Source of the DNA: Tetrapyrgos nigripes
Taxonomy: Eukaryota; Basidiomycota; Agaricomycetes; Agaricales; Campanellaceae
Direction: 5' to 3'
Length of the DNA stretch: 64,000 nt
Assembly: GCA_013368315.1 (NCBI GenBank)
Contig: JAACJM010000315.1
Span: 21,774-85,773, forward strand
Shown: positions 45,979-57,300 of the stretch, in pieces
How positions within the stretch are numbered: the stretch's first letter is position 1
Layout of the letters: the number at the start of each line of letters is the position of its first letter
Position numbers and translations under genes: made by a program
Notes under the pieces: model-generated
Told to the model about the DNA's origin: nothing
Databases searched by the model: none
Seen by the model: the letters and a program-made list of their open reading frames with translations, nothing else

Positions 45979-48900
45979 ATGCTGACAGTTGACCTTCCCC
46001 AGAACTTATCAAAGATGTCTTCCAACGTTTTGATGACCACTGTCCCCATCTTCTCCGGTGTTGATTTCAACATCTGGGCCGACATTCTTCTCTCCTGGCT
46101 CCAGGCCACTGGACTTAGTTCAGTCCTTGGCTCTGATCACTCTAGCGACACCACTGTGAGTTCTGTCTCTCCTCTATCTGCTGAAGATACGGCGGCTCAA
46201 GCTGAGGCTATCACGGCGGCTCTAAAGAAACAGGCCGACTGGGATGAGAAGAACGATAAGGCCATTGGGTCAATCAAGCTTCGTCTTTCTCCTGCTATTC
46301 GTCAGAAGACACTCGGTATGACTAGTGCCAAAGAAATTTGGGCTACTCTCAAAAATACCTACGGGAAATCTGGAGTTTCTGCAGTCTACACCGACTTTAA
46401 ACGTGCCACTTCCATCACCATTCCTAACAACGCTAATCCTAGTGCTACAATCGAGCTTATTCGTATGCACTTTGATAGGGTTAGTGCCGCTGGTATCTCT
46501 ACTGATACTACCGACTCCACAACTCCACCCGCTTCCATTACAAAAATCCCCAATTTTCTCATAGTCATGTTCATCATATCGAAACTCCCTCCCAGATATG
46601 AGTATATCATCAATCAATATACTCAATTATCTATCTCACAAATCAACAATCAAGATCTCGATGAACTGCAAAGCAAGATTGTCAATGTCTGGGAATCTCG
46701 CCAAGGGGCTTTGAAGGGAAAACCACAGGCCAACCGTCTTTCAGCTGTCAAACGAAAGGACGGTAATCCTAGTTTCCAACAGCAGCAGCAGCAGCGCCCT
46801 AGTGGCAGCAGCAGTGGTGCTAACGGAGATAATAAAGGAAAAGGCAAGGGAAAGGGAAAGGGCAAAGCTCATTTCCGTCAAGGAGGTCGAGCTGGAAAAA
46901 ATGAACAGGCCAAGAGACAGGGACAGGCACATCTCATTCATGGGGATATGTCTCCCATGATGCACACAGTCACCTTCGTCGACACGCCCGCTGCAGTTGA
47001 TTCCCGTAAGCCATTCTTCATGGAAATGGAAAAGCCTTTTGATGCCTTTTTCACAGGTACCAAAAGAGCTATCAATCTTGCATGCAATATTGGCGCGAGA
47101 CCATCTGGTGAGACTGTTGCTGCTCTTGAGGATGTAGTCATGTCTAACCCTGATCTTTCCTCTTTCACTCCCCTTACCCCTGCTCCTCGTCCTAAACGCA
47201 CTCTCACGGAACGCATCTATTGGAATAATCTCCAATCATCTTCTGATGGTTGGGGATGTAATGACAACTGGAATGATGCTTTCACTCGTTCGGTAGGAAC
47301 TCAGACCGATTCAGATGCCGATATGGGATGCGCTCAGGAAGAAGATGCCAGTTGGAACGAGGACACTCTGGTGAACACCTCAGAACTCGGAAGTGTGTTT
47401 GGCTCCACAACGACAGAGTCAGGTGTAAAGGTACCGCAGGACACAAGGACCCCTGTTCCACTTATCGACCGTCTTGCCTCAGATCCTGCTGCCGAGATAA
47501 TGGAGTGCAGAATTCACCTTGGGGAGAGATTCCAGAATCCTGAGGACCCTCTTCACATCTATGGGGAAGGAGCAACTCCATTCCGAGCAGTAGTGAATGC
47601 CTGTGCATCAACGGGCACTCTTTCTCTGGTCCAACGCCTTGCTGCAGTCCGCAGCGAGATGCAAAGTGGCTCACTGCCTGCACATCCCAGTGGCATGACC
47701 ACTCAGTCCTTACCCTCCAGTCGTGTTGCAAGCCCAACATCTGGAACGACTTCAACAGGATGGGAATGGCTAACTCCTCATCTCAAAAACAAGGATGGAA
47801 GGTACGATGAGCTGCTCGATTGGCAGAGAGATGCAACAGTCGGACTAGGAGGAATGGAAATGGAGGAGGAATTACCATCCAGGGTCCCGACTCCGAGTTC
47901 AATGCCAGAACTCCGGAGCATGTCTCCGAGCCTATCCAGCACCAGCGACCTCGAGTATATGTCAACTCTGCGATCGCTCAGCAGGATGAGCCACTCTACA
48001 GATCCCGGAGAGGCAACTTCGTCAGCAAGTATTGCCGCAGTAGGGGCATGGTCAGACGGAATTCCAAGTCCAAGACCTTCTACACCCGCCATGGTTATCG
48101 GCAGTGCCGCAAATAATTATGGTTGGTCCCTAGACTCTGAGGTGTCTGGCATGGACAACGGTTATCTCAGGTCAGATCTCACTTCAGATCTTATGAATAA
48201 AAGTACTGATGCGCTTTTTCCAGCAGCTCGTAATATGGAAGCAGGTTCTTCATGTATATATTTATTACATACTGCTCCTCTGGGTTTGACAACCCCTTTT
48301 ATTTATAATGAACTGTACACTAGCCCTGGCAGCAACAATAAATATTTATGTGCCTGTGGCACTTTGTTTTCATTATGCCAGAAGTGTAAGAAAAAGAGAT
48401 CTGATACTGTCAAAATCCACTTCAGTGATGGATGGTTACTTGACTCTGGAGCATCAGCACATTTTACGTTCGACATCAATGACTTTGTTGAATTGAGTTA
48501 TATAAAACCAATTCTAGTGAAAACTGCCAATGGTTTCATGAATATTCGTGCATCCAGAACAGTCCTGATCTCTCAACGTAAAAGAGTTATGAAATTAGAT
48601 CCGGTCTATTACATCCCCGATCTAAATCAACAACTCTTATCTGTCGGTCAATTCTTAAATGACAACATGCTTATGCACGGTAACTCCGATCATATCACCA
48701 TTTCGAGAAATACAACATTCTTGACTTTCTCAAAGTGTATACCGGAAGAAACGCTATACTATCTTCCACACAAATCGAAAATTGTCGCTTCTAAAGCCAA
48801 TCTTTTGATTTATCTTATCAACTACGAGATCTTACATCATCGTATAGGGCATCCCTCTCGTGATGTTCTAAAACATGTCCGACAACACACCCTTGGCACT

Positions 48901-51900
48901 CCTGAATTCATCATTCTGAAGGAGCTTCCTTTGTGCAAAGGCTGTCTTGAAGGCAAAACTCCCAAACAGGCTTACCCTCCTAACCAACGACATGCTACTT
49001 GTCCTTTCCAAATCATCCATACGGATTTGAAGGAATTCCCCACGATCTCTTACCACAAGTACAAGTATATAATCGTCTTCTTTGATGATTACACTTCAGA
49101 TGCTTGGGTACGATTTCTTAAAGACAAGATACAACCACTAACTGCCACTCGCCAGTTCCTTGCGATGGTAGAAACTCAATATAAAACGAAAGTCGAACAG
49201 TGGATGTCTGATATGGGTGGTGAATTCATCAAAGGTACCTACCAAGAAATGTTACTCGAGAAGGGTATTAAAATCCTTAAAAGTGCACCATACATTCATC
49301 AGCAGAATGGTCGAGCAGAGCGCTTTATACACACCCTAATGGATAAGGCACTGGCAATGATGAAGCAAGCGTGTCTACCTGAATCTTGGTGGGAATATGC
49401 TGTCTGTCATGGATTGTATGTCTATCGACGTACTCCCTTACGATGACACAAATGGATAACTCCATTTGAAATGCTTGAAAAAGAAAAACCGCGTATCGAT
49501 CATTTGCGAGTTTTTGGCTGTGGAGCTTATGTCTTTAAACCCGAGGAAACTCGAAAGAACAAACTCGCTTCCAAGTCAGAACTCATGACATATCTTGGTG
49601 TAGCACTGGGAGAACGTGGAAATCTTTTCATGCATACAAACAATGTGGAATTTACATCCCCGCAAGCCGTGTTTGAGGAAGACTTCTTTCCTCGATGTAA
49701 AACTCAATCTCGTGGTTTGAAACAACTTCCTATTGAGTCATTGCAAAGCGATGACACTCCTCTACCACAACCAATCCCTGACGTTGATAATGAAGATTTT
49801 GATCATCGTCCCCCTCGCATCCCTTCCATAAGGAGACCTGATCAGCTTCGTGACGACGAACCTGAACAGGATCCACCGCCTTCGTCCCCGGATAGTGACT
49901 TAGAATCAAGAAGGCCTATAACGCCACCTCCAAGGGAGACACCACCTCCTGAGGCACCTCGAAAAGTCACTAGACCAAGACGGAATTACGGAGAACCAAC
50001 ACATCGAAGCGAGCGTGTTAGTGAACCAAACAAACGGTACGGAGATAAACACCCTGTACAAGTTACACACGATCTTGAACCTCAAATCGCAGCTGATAAA
50101 AGAGCGGAAGCAAAAGCTAAAGCAGAGAGAGACGCTCAGAGAGAACACCGACGTCAACAAGCTGCAGAGCAACAGGTTCCCAGACCTAGTTCTGCATCCG
50201 GAAGCGCACCCCAGGGGGAGCAGCAAGCTGAGAGTGATGACTCTGCATGCCCTGAATCAGAAAATATGGCAGAACCATGCCGGGAAGGGGGAGTATCTAT
50301 AAACTTCTTGCTTATGCAGGCAGTTGCTCCTGGAGAAATTGATTCCCACTTGCTTATTCAGAAAGTTACTTCAAAGAATGATGGGAATCAACTGAATGTC
50401 CGTAATATTCGTGAATGGACATTCAAAGATATTGCACTCTTACCTAAAGATGTGCAGGAGGAATGGAAAGTCGCTTGCTGCGAAGAACTAGAGGCTCTTC
50501 GCAAGCGCGACACCTATGAATTGGTCGAAAGACCTACAGATAGGAAAGTCATCAAAAACCGATGGGTCTTCGACATCAAGTCTGATGGTCGTAAAAAGGC
50601 AAGACTCGTTGCAAAAGGTTTTTCACAGATCGAAGGCATAGACTTTGATCAAGTATATTTGCCTGTTGTTCGATTCAAGACTGTGCGCTTAATCTTCGCT
50701 TTAGCTGCACTTAAAGGTTGGCACGTGTCCAGTGTCGACGTCCGATCAACCTATTTATATGGCTTACTCGATGAAGAAATCTATATGGAACAACCAGAAG
50801 CCTTTAAAGAAAAGGGACAAGAGCATAAAGTTGTCCGGCTTCTTCATGCTCTTTACGGACTCAAACAAGCAGGACTTGCATGGTGGAAAAGTCTTGATAA
50901 GTCCATGGCAGAACTTGGTTTTAAACAAATCATTTCCAATGCCGGAATCTTCATTCACAAACACTATGACGCCAACAATGATCTTATTGAAAATTCTATC
51001 GTTATTGCTGTAGTCTATGTGGATGACGCTCTATTCTGTGGAGCTAACAAAACCTTAGTCTTACGACTCAAAGGAAACTTTATGAAGAGATGGGAATGTA
51101 GGGATCTAGGTGATGCCAAAGAATTCCTTAGGATGAGAATTACCAGGAAAGGCAGCAAGGTCTCTTTAGACCAGTGCGCTTATCTGGATAAAATCCTAGA
51201 GACATATGGAATGCAAAACGCAAAAGTTTCTGCTACCCCATTACCTGCCAATTATCACCCTCTTCCTCTTCCAAAAGATGCTCCTGTCAACTATACTCTT
51301 CGTCAAAGTTATCAGGAAATAATCGGATCCTTACTCTACTTAATGTTAGGAACACGTCCTGATATCTCCTTTGCTGTCACAAAACTTGCGCAATTTGCTG
51401 CAAACCCCTCACAAGAACACTACAATAAGGCGAAAGACATTTGCTGTTACCTCGTTGGCACTAGAAAATATGCTCTTGTATACAATGGTCGAGGGGGAGA
51501 AGGCTTATCAGCCTATACAGACTCCGATTGGGGATCAGATCCTGGATCTCGCAAATCTCAAACTGGCTTCTTTCTACAATTAGCCCAAGCACCATTTAGC
51601 TGGACGTCTAGACAACAAAAAACCGTTGCCCTATCTTCGACTGAAGCTGAATACATGGCACTTAGTGACTGCAGTCGACAAGTATTCTGGATCAAGACTC
51701 TTCTCAGTGAAATCGAATATCCTCTCCATGCTATTCCAATTTACGGTGACAATCAGGGATCAATTTTTATTGCATCAAACCCTGTCACAGATAAGCGAAC
51801 CAAGCACATTGATATTCGATATCATTTTGTTCGAGAAAAAGTCATTGAGGAGACAGTCAAGTTATTCTTCATTGAAGGAAGCAATAACCCTGCAGATCTA

Positions 51901-51972
51901 CTCACTAAAGCTCTAGATCGAGTAAAGTTTGAGAAGTTCAGGAAACAATTAGGACTTCAGTTTCATAATTGA
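45979..51972 (+). pseudogene. Copia-3 gag-pol, one nonsense codon
   Basis: A 1,997-codon frame interrupted once by TGA at 49444-49446, just after the integrase core (RRTPLR*HKWITPFEMLEKEK). A more typical start may be 46015 (MSSNVLMTTVPIF). Gag is in the first 300 or so residues with a basic, Lys/Gly-rich end and no CCHC knuckle. A long unrecognised Ser/Thr/acidic region (about 320-800) follows, ending in CACGTLFSLCQKCKKKR. Protease is at WLLDSGASAHFT (Asp about 822), then pre-integrase (HHRIGHPSRDVLKHV, CKGCLEGK), integrase (HTDLKEF, MSDMGGEF, QQNGRAERF), reverse transcriptase (YGLKQAGLAWWKSL; YVDD with Asp about 1682) and RNase H (YTDSDWGSDPGSRKSQTG, LSSTEAEYMALSD). Apart from the single stop it looks intact. 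Confidence 0.9.
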
Positions 51973-52112
51973 AGAAAGTCCTATAAATCGCATCGAAAAT
52001 ATCGAGGCACTGGATCCCTTCCTTCCATGGCTGCTTACAGTGCCTACCTATGCTTACACGCACTACCATGCTGCTTAGCAAGGGGGAGTGTTGAATTGGC
52101 GCATTCAGTTGC

Positions 52113-52732
52113 TGTAATATCTATGCTTCCGTATATCTTTCCGATTGTATCCGATTCTTTTCCGAACTTCTTTTCCTTTTATTTCGAACTTCATTCCCTT
52201 CCATCCCGAATACTTTCCGATCATTCATTTCCGATTTCATATCCGAGCCCCACTATTAATCTCCACACATGGATCCCATCCAGGAACTCGTGATTCATTT
52301 CGGATAACTACCGGATAGCTTGTATCTAATCTTCAAAGCTACTCCACTTCATCTCCAATCCGTTCCACTTTGTTTCCACTTCGTTCCACAGCACTCCATC
52401 CATCTCCAATAGCACCATGTGCTTTTCCTTCATTTCTGAACCATTCCTATCTTACTCCTATTCATTCCGATAGTTTCCGAAGTAGTACTTAAGCTAGCAA
52501 CTTTGTAGTAGATAGCTTAAGTCTAAAATCGAATTAGCTGGTCTCTTAACTTCATCCGACTTCAGACAACAAAGTACTATCCTAACAGATTCCATTCCGT
52601 ATCTTCCCTATACTTCATTTTCAGAGACTACCGGTTCTGCCCGGTTCCGTCTTCATCCTTTTCTAAACTCCAATAAGACTTCCGCTCAGGTCCGACATGT
52701 TTCCTAATGCTAGGATCCGCCCGGACTTAACA
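52113..52732 (+). repeat. 5' LTR of Gypsy
   Basis: 620 bp starting TGTAATATC and ending TTAACA. Against the right LTR I count 20 differences, all transitions, 13 at CpG/TpG/CpA positions, with no indel. Confidence 0.95.
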
Positions 52733-52734
52733 GT

Positions 52735-52745
52735 ATTTTAGACTT
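52735..52745 (+). other. Putative self-priming primer binding site of Gypsy
   Basis: ATTTTAGACTT, 2 bp after the left LTR, is the exact reverse complement of AAGTCTAAAAT inside the LTR (52519-52529; also conserved in the right LTR). In Tf1-type elements the first 11 nucleotides of the RNA fold back onto such a site. No tRNA-like primer site is seen. Confidence 0.6.
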
Positions 52746-52762
52746 CCCTCTTGTTGTCTACA

Positions 52763-54304
52763 ATGTCCCAACGTTCTCAACCACGAACTCCTTCCCTGAC
52801 ACCGAACCTTACAGTTCCGGTGACTCCATTCAAAAACGCTTATTATTCCAACCTCTTCCGTAATGTTCAAATTCGCCAACACAGACGCTCCGGCAGCATT
52901 TTCGCACACCTGAGCCCAACCAAACCCCGCACGAGTCCGTTTAAGGAATTTCTCGATAGCTGGGACGGCCCGGAGCCAGGAGACTCCGGAACCCTTACAC
53001 AAACCCAAAGCCGTTCATATGTCCAACAGCAAACTCAAGGATCCTCTCGAGCAGGACCCTCGTGTACACCCGCCAATCCCAATGACGGCCGTGGTCCCCC
53101 ATCGGGCCAGTGTTATGGTCAGGGAGATGACGGGGATGACAATGAACAACATCAGGGTGGTGGAGGAGGCGGATCTGACGACGGTGGCGGAGGACCACCG
53201 GATGATGGACCTCCGGGAGGAGATGGTGGTTCCGATGGTTCCGACAGCAACAGCGATGACAACGAAGAAAGGAGGCAGTTCATTACCGCTCTCCAAAATT
53301 TCAACGAGATCATCGGAAAAGTTACACCTGGTCACAGTGAAAAGACGGAAGTGAAGAAACCCGACGTTTTCGATGGGTTGGATCCGAAAAAGCTCCGTCC
53401 GTTCCTGATCCAGATCCAGATCAATCTCCAGAACCGTCCAAAGGCATACGTGACTGATGCCGCAAAAATCAGTTTCACTCTTTCCTATCTCTCCGGCACC
53501 GCACTTGAATTCTTTGAACCGGAAATCCTCAACCCAGATCCCGAGGAACCCGCTCCATGGACCCTTGATTTTGGTATTTTCGTCAAGGAGCTGAAGGATA
53601 ACTTTGGGGTCTTCGATGAGGTCGGAGATGCCGAGGACCGATTGGAGGCCTTATTCATGAAGGATTCCGATCGGGCCATGAAATACTGCGTCAAGTTCCA
53701 ACAACTTGCTTCACAGGTCGCTTGGGATGAGAATTCTTTGCGACACTTTTTCCGAAAGGGTTTGGCTCCGCGAATCAAGGATGCCCTTGCCCTAGTCTAT
53801 GAGGAAACGAACCTTCCCCGTCTCAAATCTCAGGTTCTCCAAATCGATTCCCGTTACTGGCATCGCCAAACTGAAAAGAAACGGGAAGAAGGAAGCGGGG
53901 GAAAAGGGAATTCCAGGGGGAAAGGCTCAGGAGGTAATAGTTCTGGATCCGGCTCCGGAAAGTCCTCAAACTCTGGTAAAGGTGGAAATTCCGGAAATTC
54001 CTCCAATTCCTCCAATTCCAATTATAATTCCAACTCTAATTCATCCTCGTCGTCTTCGTTCTCTTCCAGTCAGAAGAAACCCTGGGCTAACAAGCTCGGG
54101 AAGGACGGAAAGCTATCCCAGGACGAAAGGGACCGCCGCAAGAAGAACAATCTCTGTATGTTCTGTGGCGGGAAGCATTTGACGGATGACTGTAACAAGT
54201 GGAAGGCGGCAAATGAAGCTCGCGGCCGAGCTGCAAACACAGAAAACCCCTCGTCTGGTAGTACTTCCGTGACTGGCACTGCTTCCACGCAGTCCCCAAA
54301 ATAG
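52763..54304 (+). CDS. Gypsy Gag protein
   Basis: 513 residues from the first ATG after the LTR (MSQRSQPRTPSLTP). A Gly/Asp-rich stretch (about 110-170) leads to the retrotransposon gag domain (KKPDVFDGLDPKKLRPFLIQ, FVKELKDNFGVFDEVGDAED, RHFFRKGLAPRIKDAL). A Gly/Ser/Asn-rich basic linker and a knuckle NLCMFCGGKHLTDDC follow. The knuckle spacing is C-x2-C-x3-H-x4-C, one residue shorter than usual. The protein forms the particle and binds the RNA. The frame is open. The stop TAG is directly preceded by a slippery CCCAAAA. Confidence 0.92.
   Translation: MSQRSQPRTPSLTPNLTVPVTPFKNAYYSNLFRNVQIRQHRRSGSIFAHLSPTKPRTSPFKEFLDSWDGPEPGDSGTLTQTQSRSYVQQQTQGSSRAGPSCTPANPNDGRGPPSGQCYGQGDDGDDNEQHQGGGGGGSDDGGGGPPDDGPPGGDGGSDGSDSNSDDNEERRQFITALQNFNEIIGKVTPGHSEKTEVKKPDVFDGLDPKKLRPFLIQIQINLQNRPKAYVTDAAKISFTLSYLSGTALEFFEPEILNPDPEEPAPWTLDFGIFVKELKDNFGVFDEVGDAEDRLEALFMKDSDRAMKYCVKFQQLASQVAWDENSLRHFFRKGLAPRIKDALALVYEETNLPRLKSQVLQIDSRYWHRQTEKKREEGSGGKGNSRGKGSGGNSSGSGSGKSSNSGKGGNSGNSSNSSNSNYNSNSNSSSSSSFSSSQKKPWANKLGKDGKLSQDERDRRKKNNLCMFCGGKHLTDDCNKWKAANEARGRAANTENPSSGSTSVTGTASTQSPK
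54295..54301 (+). promoter_or_regulatory. Putative -1 ribosomal frameshift site between gag and pol
   Basis: In the gag frame the bases read C CCA AAA then TAG, matching X XXY YYZ. A -1 slip enters the pol frame, which is open from here. Pol has no ATG near its beginning. Confidence 0.6.
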
Positions 54305-57300
54305 TCAGCGACTCTGATGCCTTGGCACAAGGTCGGAGTTGCGTTGACCGGGATCGTGCCAATCAGGAGGTTACTCTCAACGCCGCCGCTCTTTCCATTA
54401 AATCCTTAGTCATTCCACTTTCTATTCCCTCATATACTAAACCTGAACTTTCCATTTTGTTTCTGTTGCTTTTGGATTCTGGTTCCTCAGATTGTTTTAT
54501 CGACTCTACTTACGTTTCCGAACATTCCCTACCTACCCTTTCCATTCCTCCCGTTCATCTACACTTACTTGATGGTTCCGTACCCTGCACCCTGAATAAA
54601 GTATGCCGTCTTTCCGTTTACTTTCCGAAGGGGGAACGAATTCCTCTTGACTTCTACGTCACTAATCTCGACTCAACTTGTAAGGGAGTCCTCGGATATA
54701 GTTTCCTTTCCCGCTACAACCCGTCGGTTGACTGGGTAAAAGGAAACATCGATTTCCGTGATCCCGAACCGGTTGCTGTCACCCTGAGCTCTGAACCCTG
54801 TGTGTCGCCCTCTGAGGCTGACCCAGATTCCCCGGTTTCCAAACCGCTTCCGGCTGTAATGCCACCCATTCATTCTAAAACATCATGGTTGTACGAACCC
54901 ATCTATTCCTATCCTTCCGTCTCGCAAATGGCCGCTTCCGTTGACGACACCCGCATTAGCATCATCAGAGCAGCAGCTTTCCTTCGCTGTTGCAAACAGG
55001 ATCAGCTTGAACCAATGGCGCTCCAGTTAACTTTGGATGCTGAGGTTCATGCGAAAGCCTCAAATTCGGAAACCCCATCTTCTCCAAAGGCTCCAGAATA
55101 TTTAGCTGACTATTCCGATGTGTTTGATGAAAGGCTTTCAGATAAACTGGCTCCACATTGCCCCTACGACCTCAAGATTGATCTAGTCGAAGGTGCGGCT
55201 CTGCCGATTGCCCGGATTTATCCAGTATCCGACAGGGAATTAGGAGAATTACGAAAATTTATCGACAAACATCTGACTATAGGTTTTATTAAACCTTCAT
55301 CCTCGCCCTTCGCAGCTCCGGTCCTCTTTGTGAAGAAGAAAAACGGAGAGCTTCAGCTTTGCGTTGACTTCCGTGGCCTCAATGCCATCACGAAGAAGGA
55401 TAGGTATCCGCTTCCGCTCATTTCCGAGCTTTTAGACACTCCCCGGCGTGCGAAAATCTATACCAAGTTGGATCTCCATCACGCTTACCACTTGGTCCGC
55501 ATCGCCGAGGGGGATGAATGGAAAACCGCTTTCCGGACCCGTTATGGATCCTTCAAATGGAAAGTGATGCCTTTTGGTCTTAGCAATGCTCCTGCCGCCT
55601 TTCAGCGATTTATCAACGACATCCTCAAGGATCTCCTCGACGTCACTGTCATTGTTTATCTCGACGACGTCCTGATCTATTCCGACAATGAGGAGGACCA
55701 TCAGAAGCATGTTCGCGAAGTATTCCGTCGGCTCCGAGAGCACGGACTCTTTGTCAATCCCGAAAAATGCTTCTTTTCCGTTTATACCGTGGAGTATCTA
55801 GGTTACATTCTCTCCCCTGAAGGGTTAACGATGGATCCTTCCAAAATCTGAACTATCCTGGAATGGCCCGTTCCTCGGAAGGTCCGGGATATACAATCTT
55901 TCCTAGGTTTCTGTAATTTTTACAGACACTTCATCTTCAATTATTCGGATATCGTCGTACCCTTAACCCGTCTCACCCAAAAAGCTAGCCAGTGGAAATG
56001 GACGCAGGCATGCCAGGAATCTTTCGATTACCTTAAGCACGCTTTTACTTCTGCTCCGATCCTTGGTCATTGGGTTCCGAACCAAAAGATCATAGTCGAA
56101 ACCGACGCTTCCGACTACGCTATCGCCGCAATCCTCTCTCTCCAGTACGATTCTGGAGAGATTCATCCCATCGCATTCCATTCCCACACCTTACAATCCG
56201 CTGAACTCAATTACGATGTTCACAACAAGGAATTGCTTGCTATTTTTGAAGCTTTCCGAATCTGGCGACACTATTTGGAAGGCTCCGGATCCCCTATCAA
56301 TGTCGTTACCAATCACAAGAATTTGGAATATTTTTCAACCACCAAAATTCTAACACGACGACAAGTCCGATGGTCCAAGTATCTTTCCGCCTTCAATCTC
56401 ATTATTCAGTTCCGACCGGGTAAATTAGGTGCAAAACCCGACTCACTCACTAGACGATGGGACATCTACCCAAAAGAGGGGGATAGCGACTACGCCAAGG
56501 TTAATCTGCAGAATTTCTGCCCAGTCTTCACCCAAGAACAACTTTCCGAATCGCTCCGAGCCTCTTTCCTCGAAGGACCCGCACTCCGTGCATCCATTAT
56601 CATGGATATCAAGAAACTCCATTCCACAATCCGAGAATCCTACACTTCTGATCCGGAATCACAAGCCGGTCTCAAATTAGCTAAGGATTCCTCATCATCC
56701 TGATGGAAGCTCGATGAATCCGGGTTATTACGCTTGGACGATAGGATATTCGTTCCTGGTGCTTCCGACCTTAGACTTCAAGTTTTGCGACAACACCACG
56801 ACCATTCCCTAGCAGGATACTTCGGACAAAACCGGACGCTTGACCTTATCCGATGCCACTATACCTGGCCAAAGGTCCGAGAATTTGTTCGGGATTATGT
56901 CGCTTCCTGCACGGTTTGTGGTTGCAACAAGCCTCATCGACATCGTCCTTATGGTCTCCTAAAACCACTTCCTGTGCCGGTCCGTCCATGGGACTCGATT
57001 TGCATGGATTTTATCGAACAACTACCGGATTCCAACGGATACACAGCAATCCTGGTAATTGTGGACTGCGCATCCAAACAAGGAATCTTCATCCTGACTC
57101 ACGATACCATTACATTGGAACAGCTCACGGAACTATTTGTTCTTCATGTTTTTTCTAAGCATGGTGTTCCTAACCATGTCACTTCCGACTGCGGTTCCGA
57201 ATTCGTTTCCCATTTTTTCCGATCCTTAGGAAAAGCTTTGAATATGGAACTTCATTTCACTTCGGGTTATCACCTGGAAGCTGACGGACAAACCGAGCGC

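Noticed and set aside
49444..49446. Programmed stop readthrough in Copia-3
   Set aside because: The stop lies inside the integrase part rather than between gag and pol, and the same element neighbourhood is full of TGA decay.
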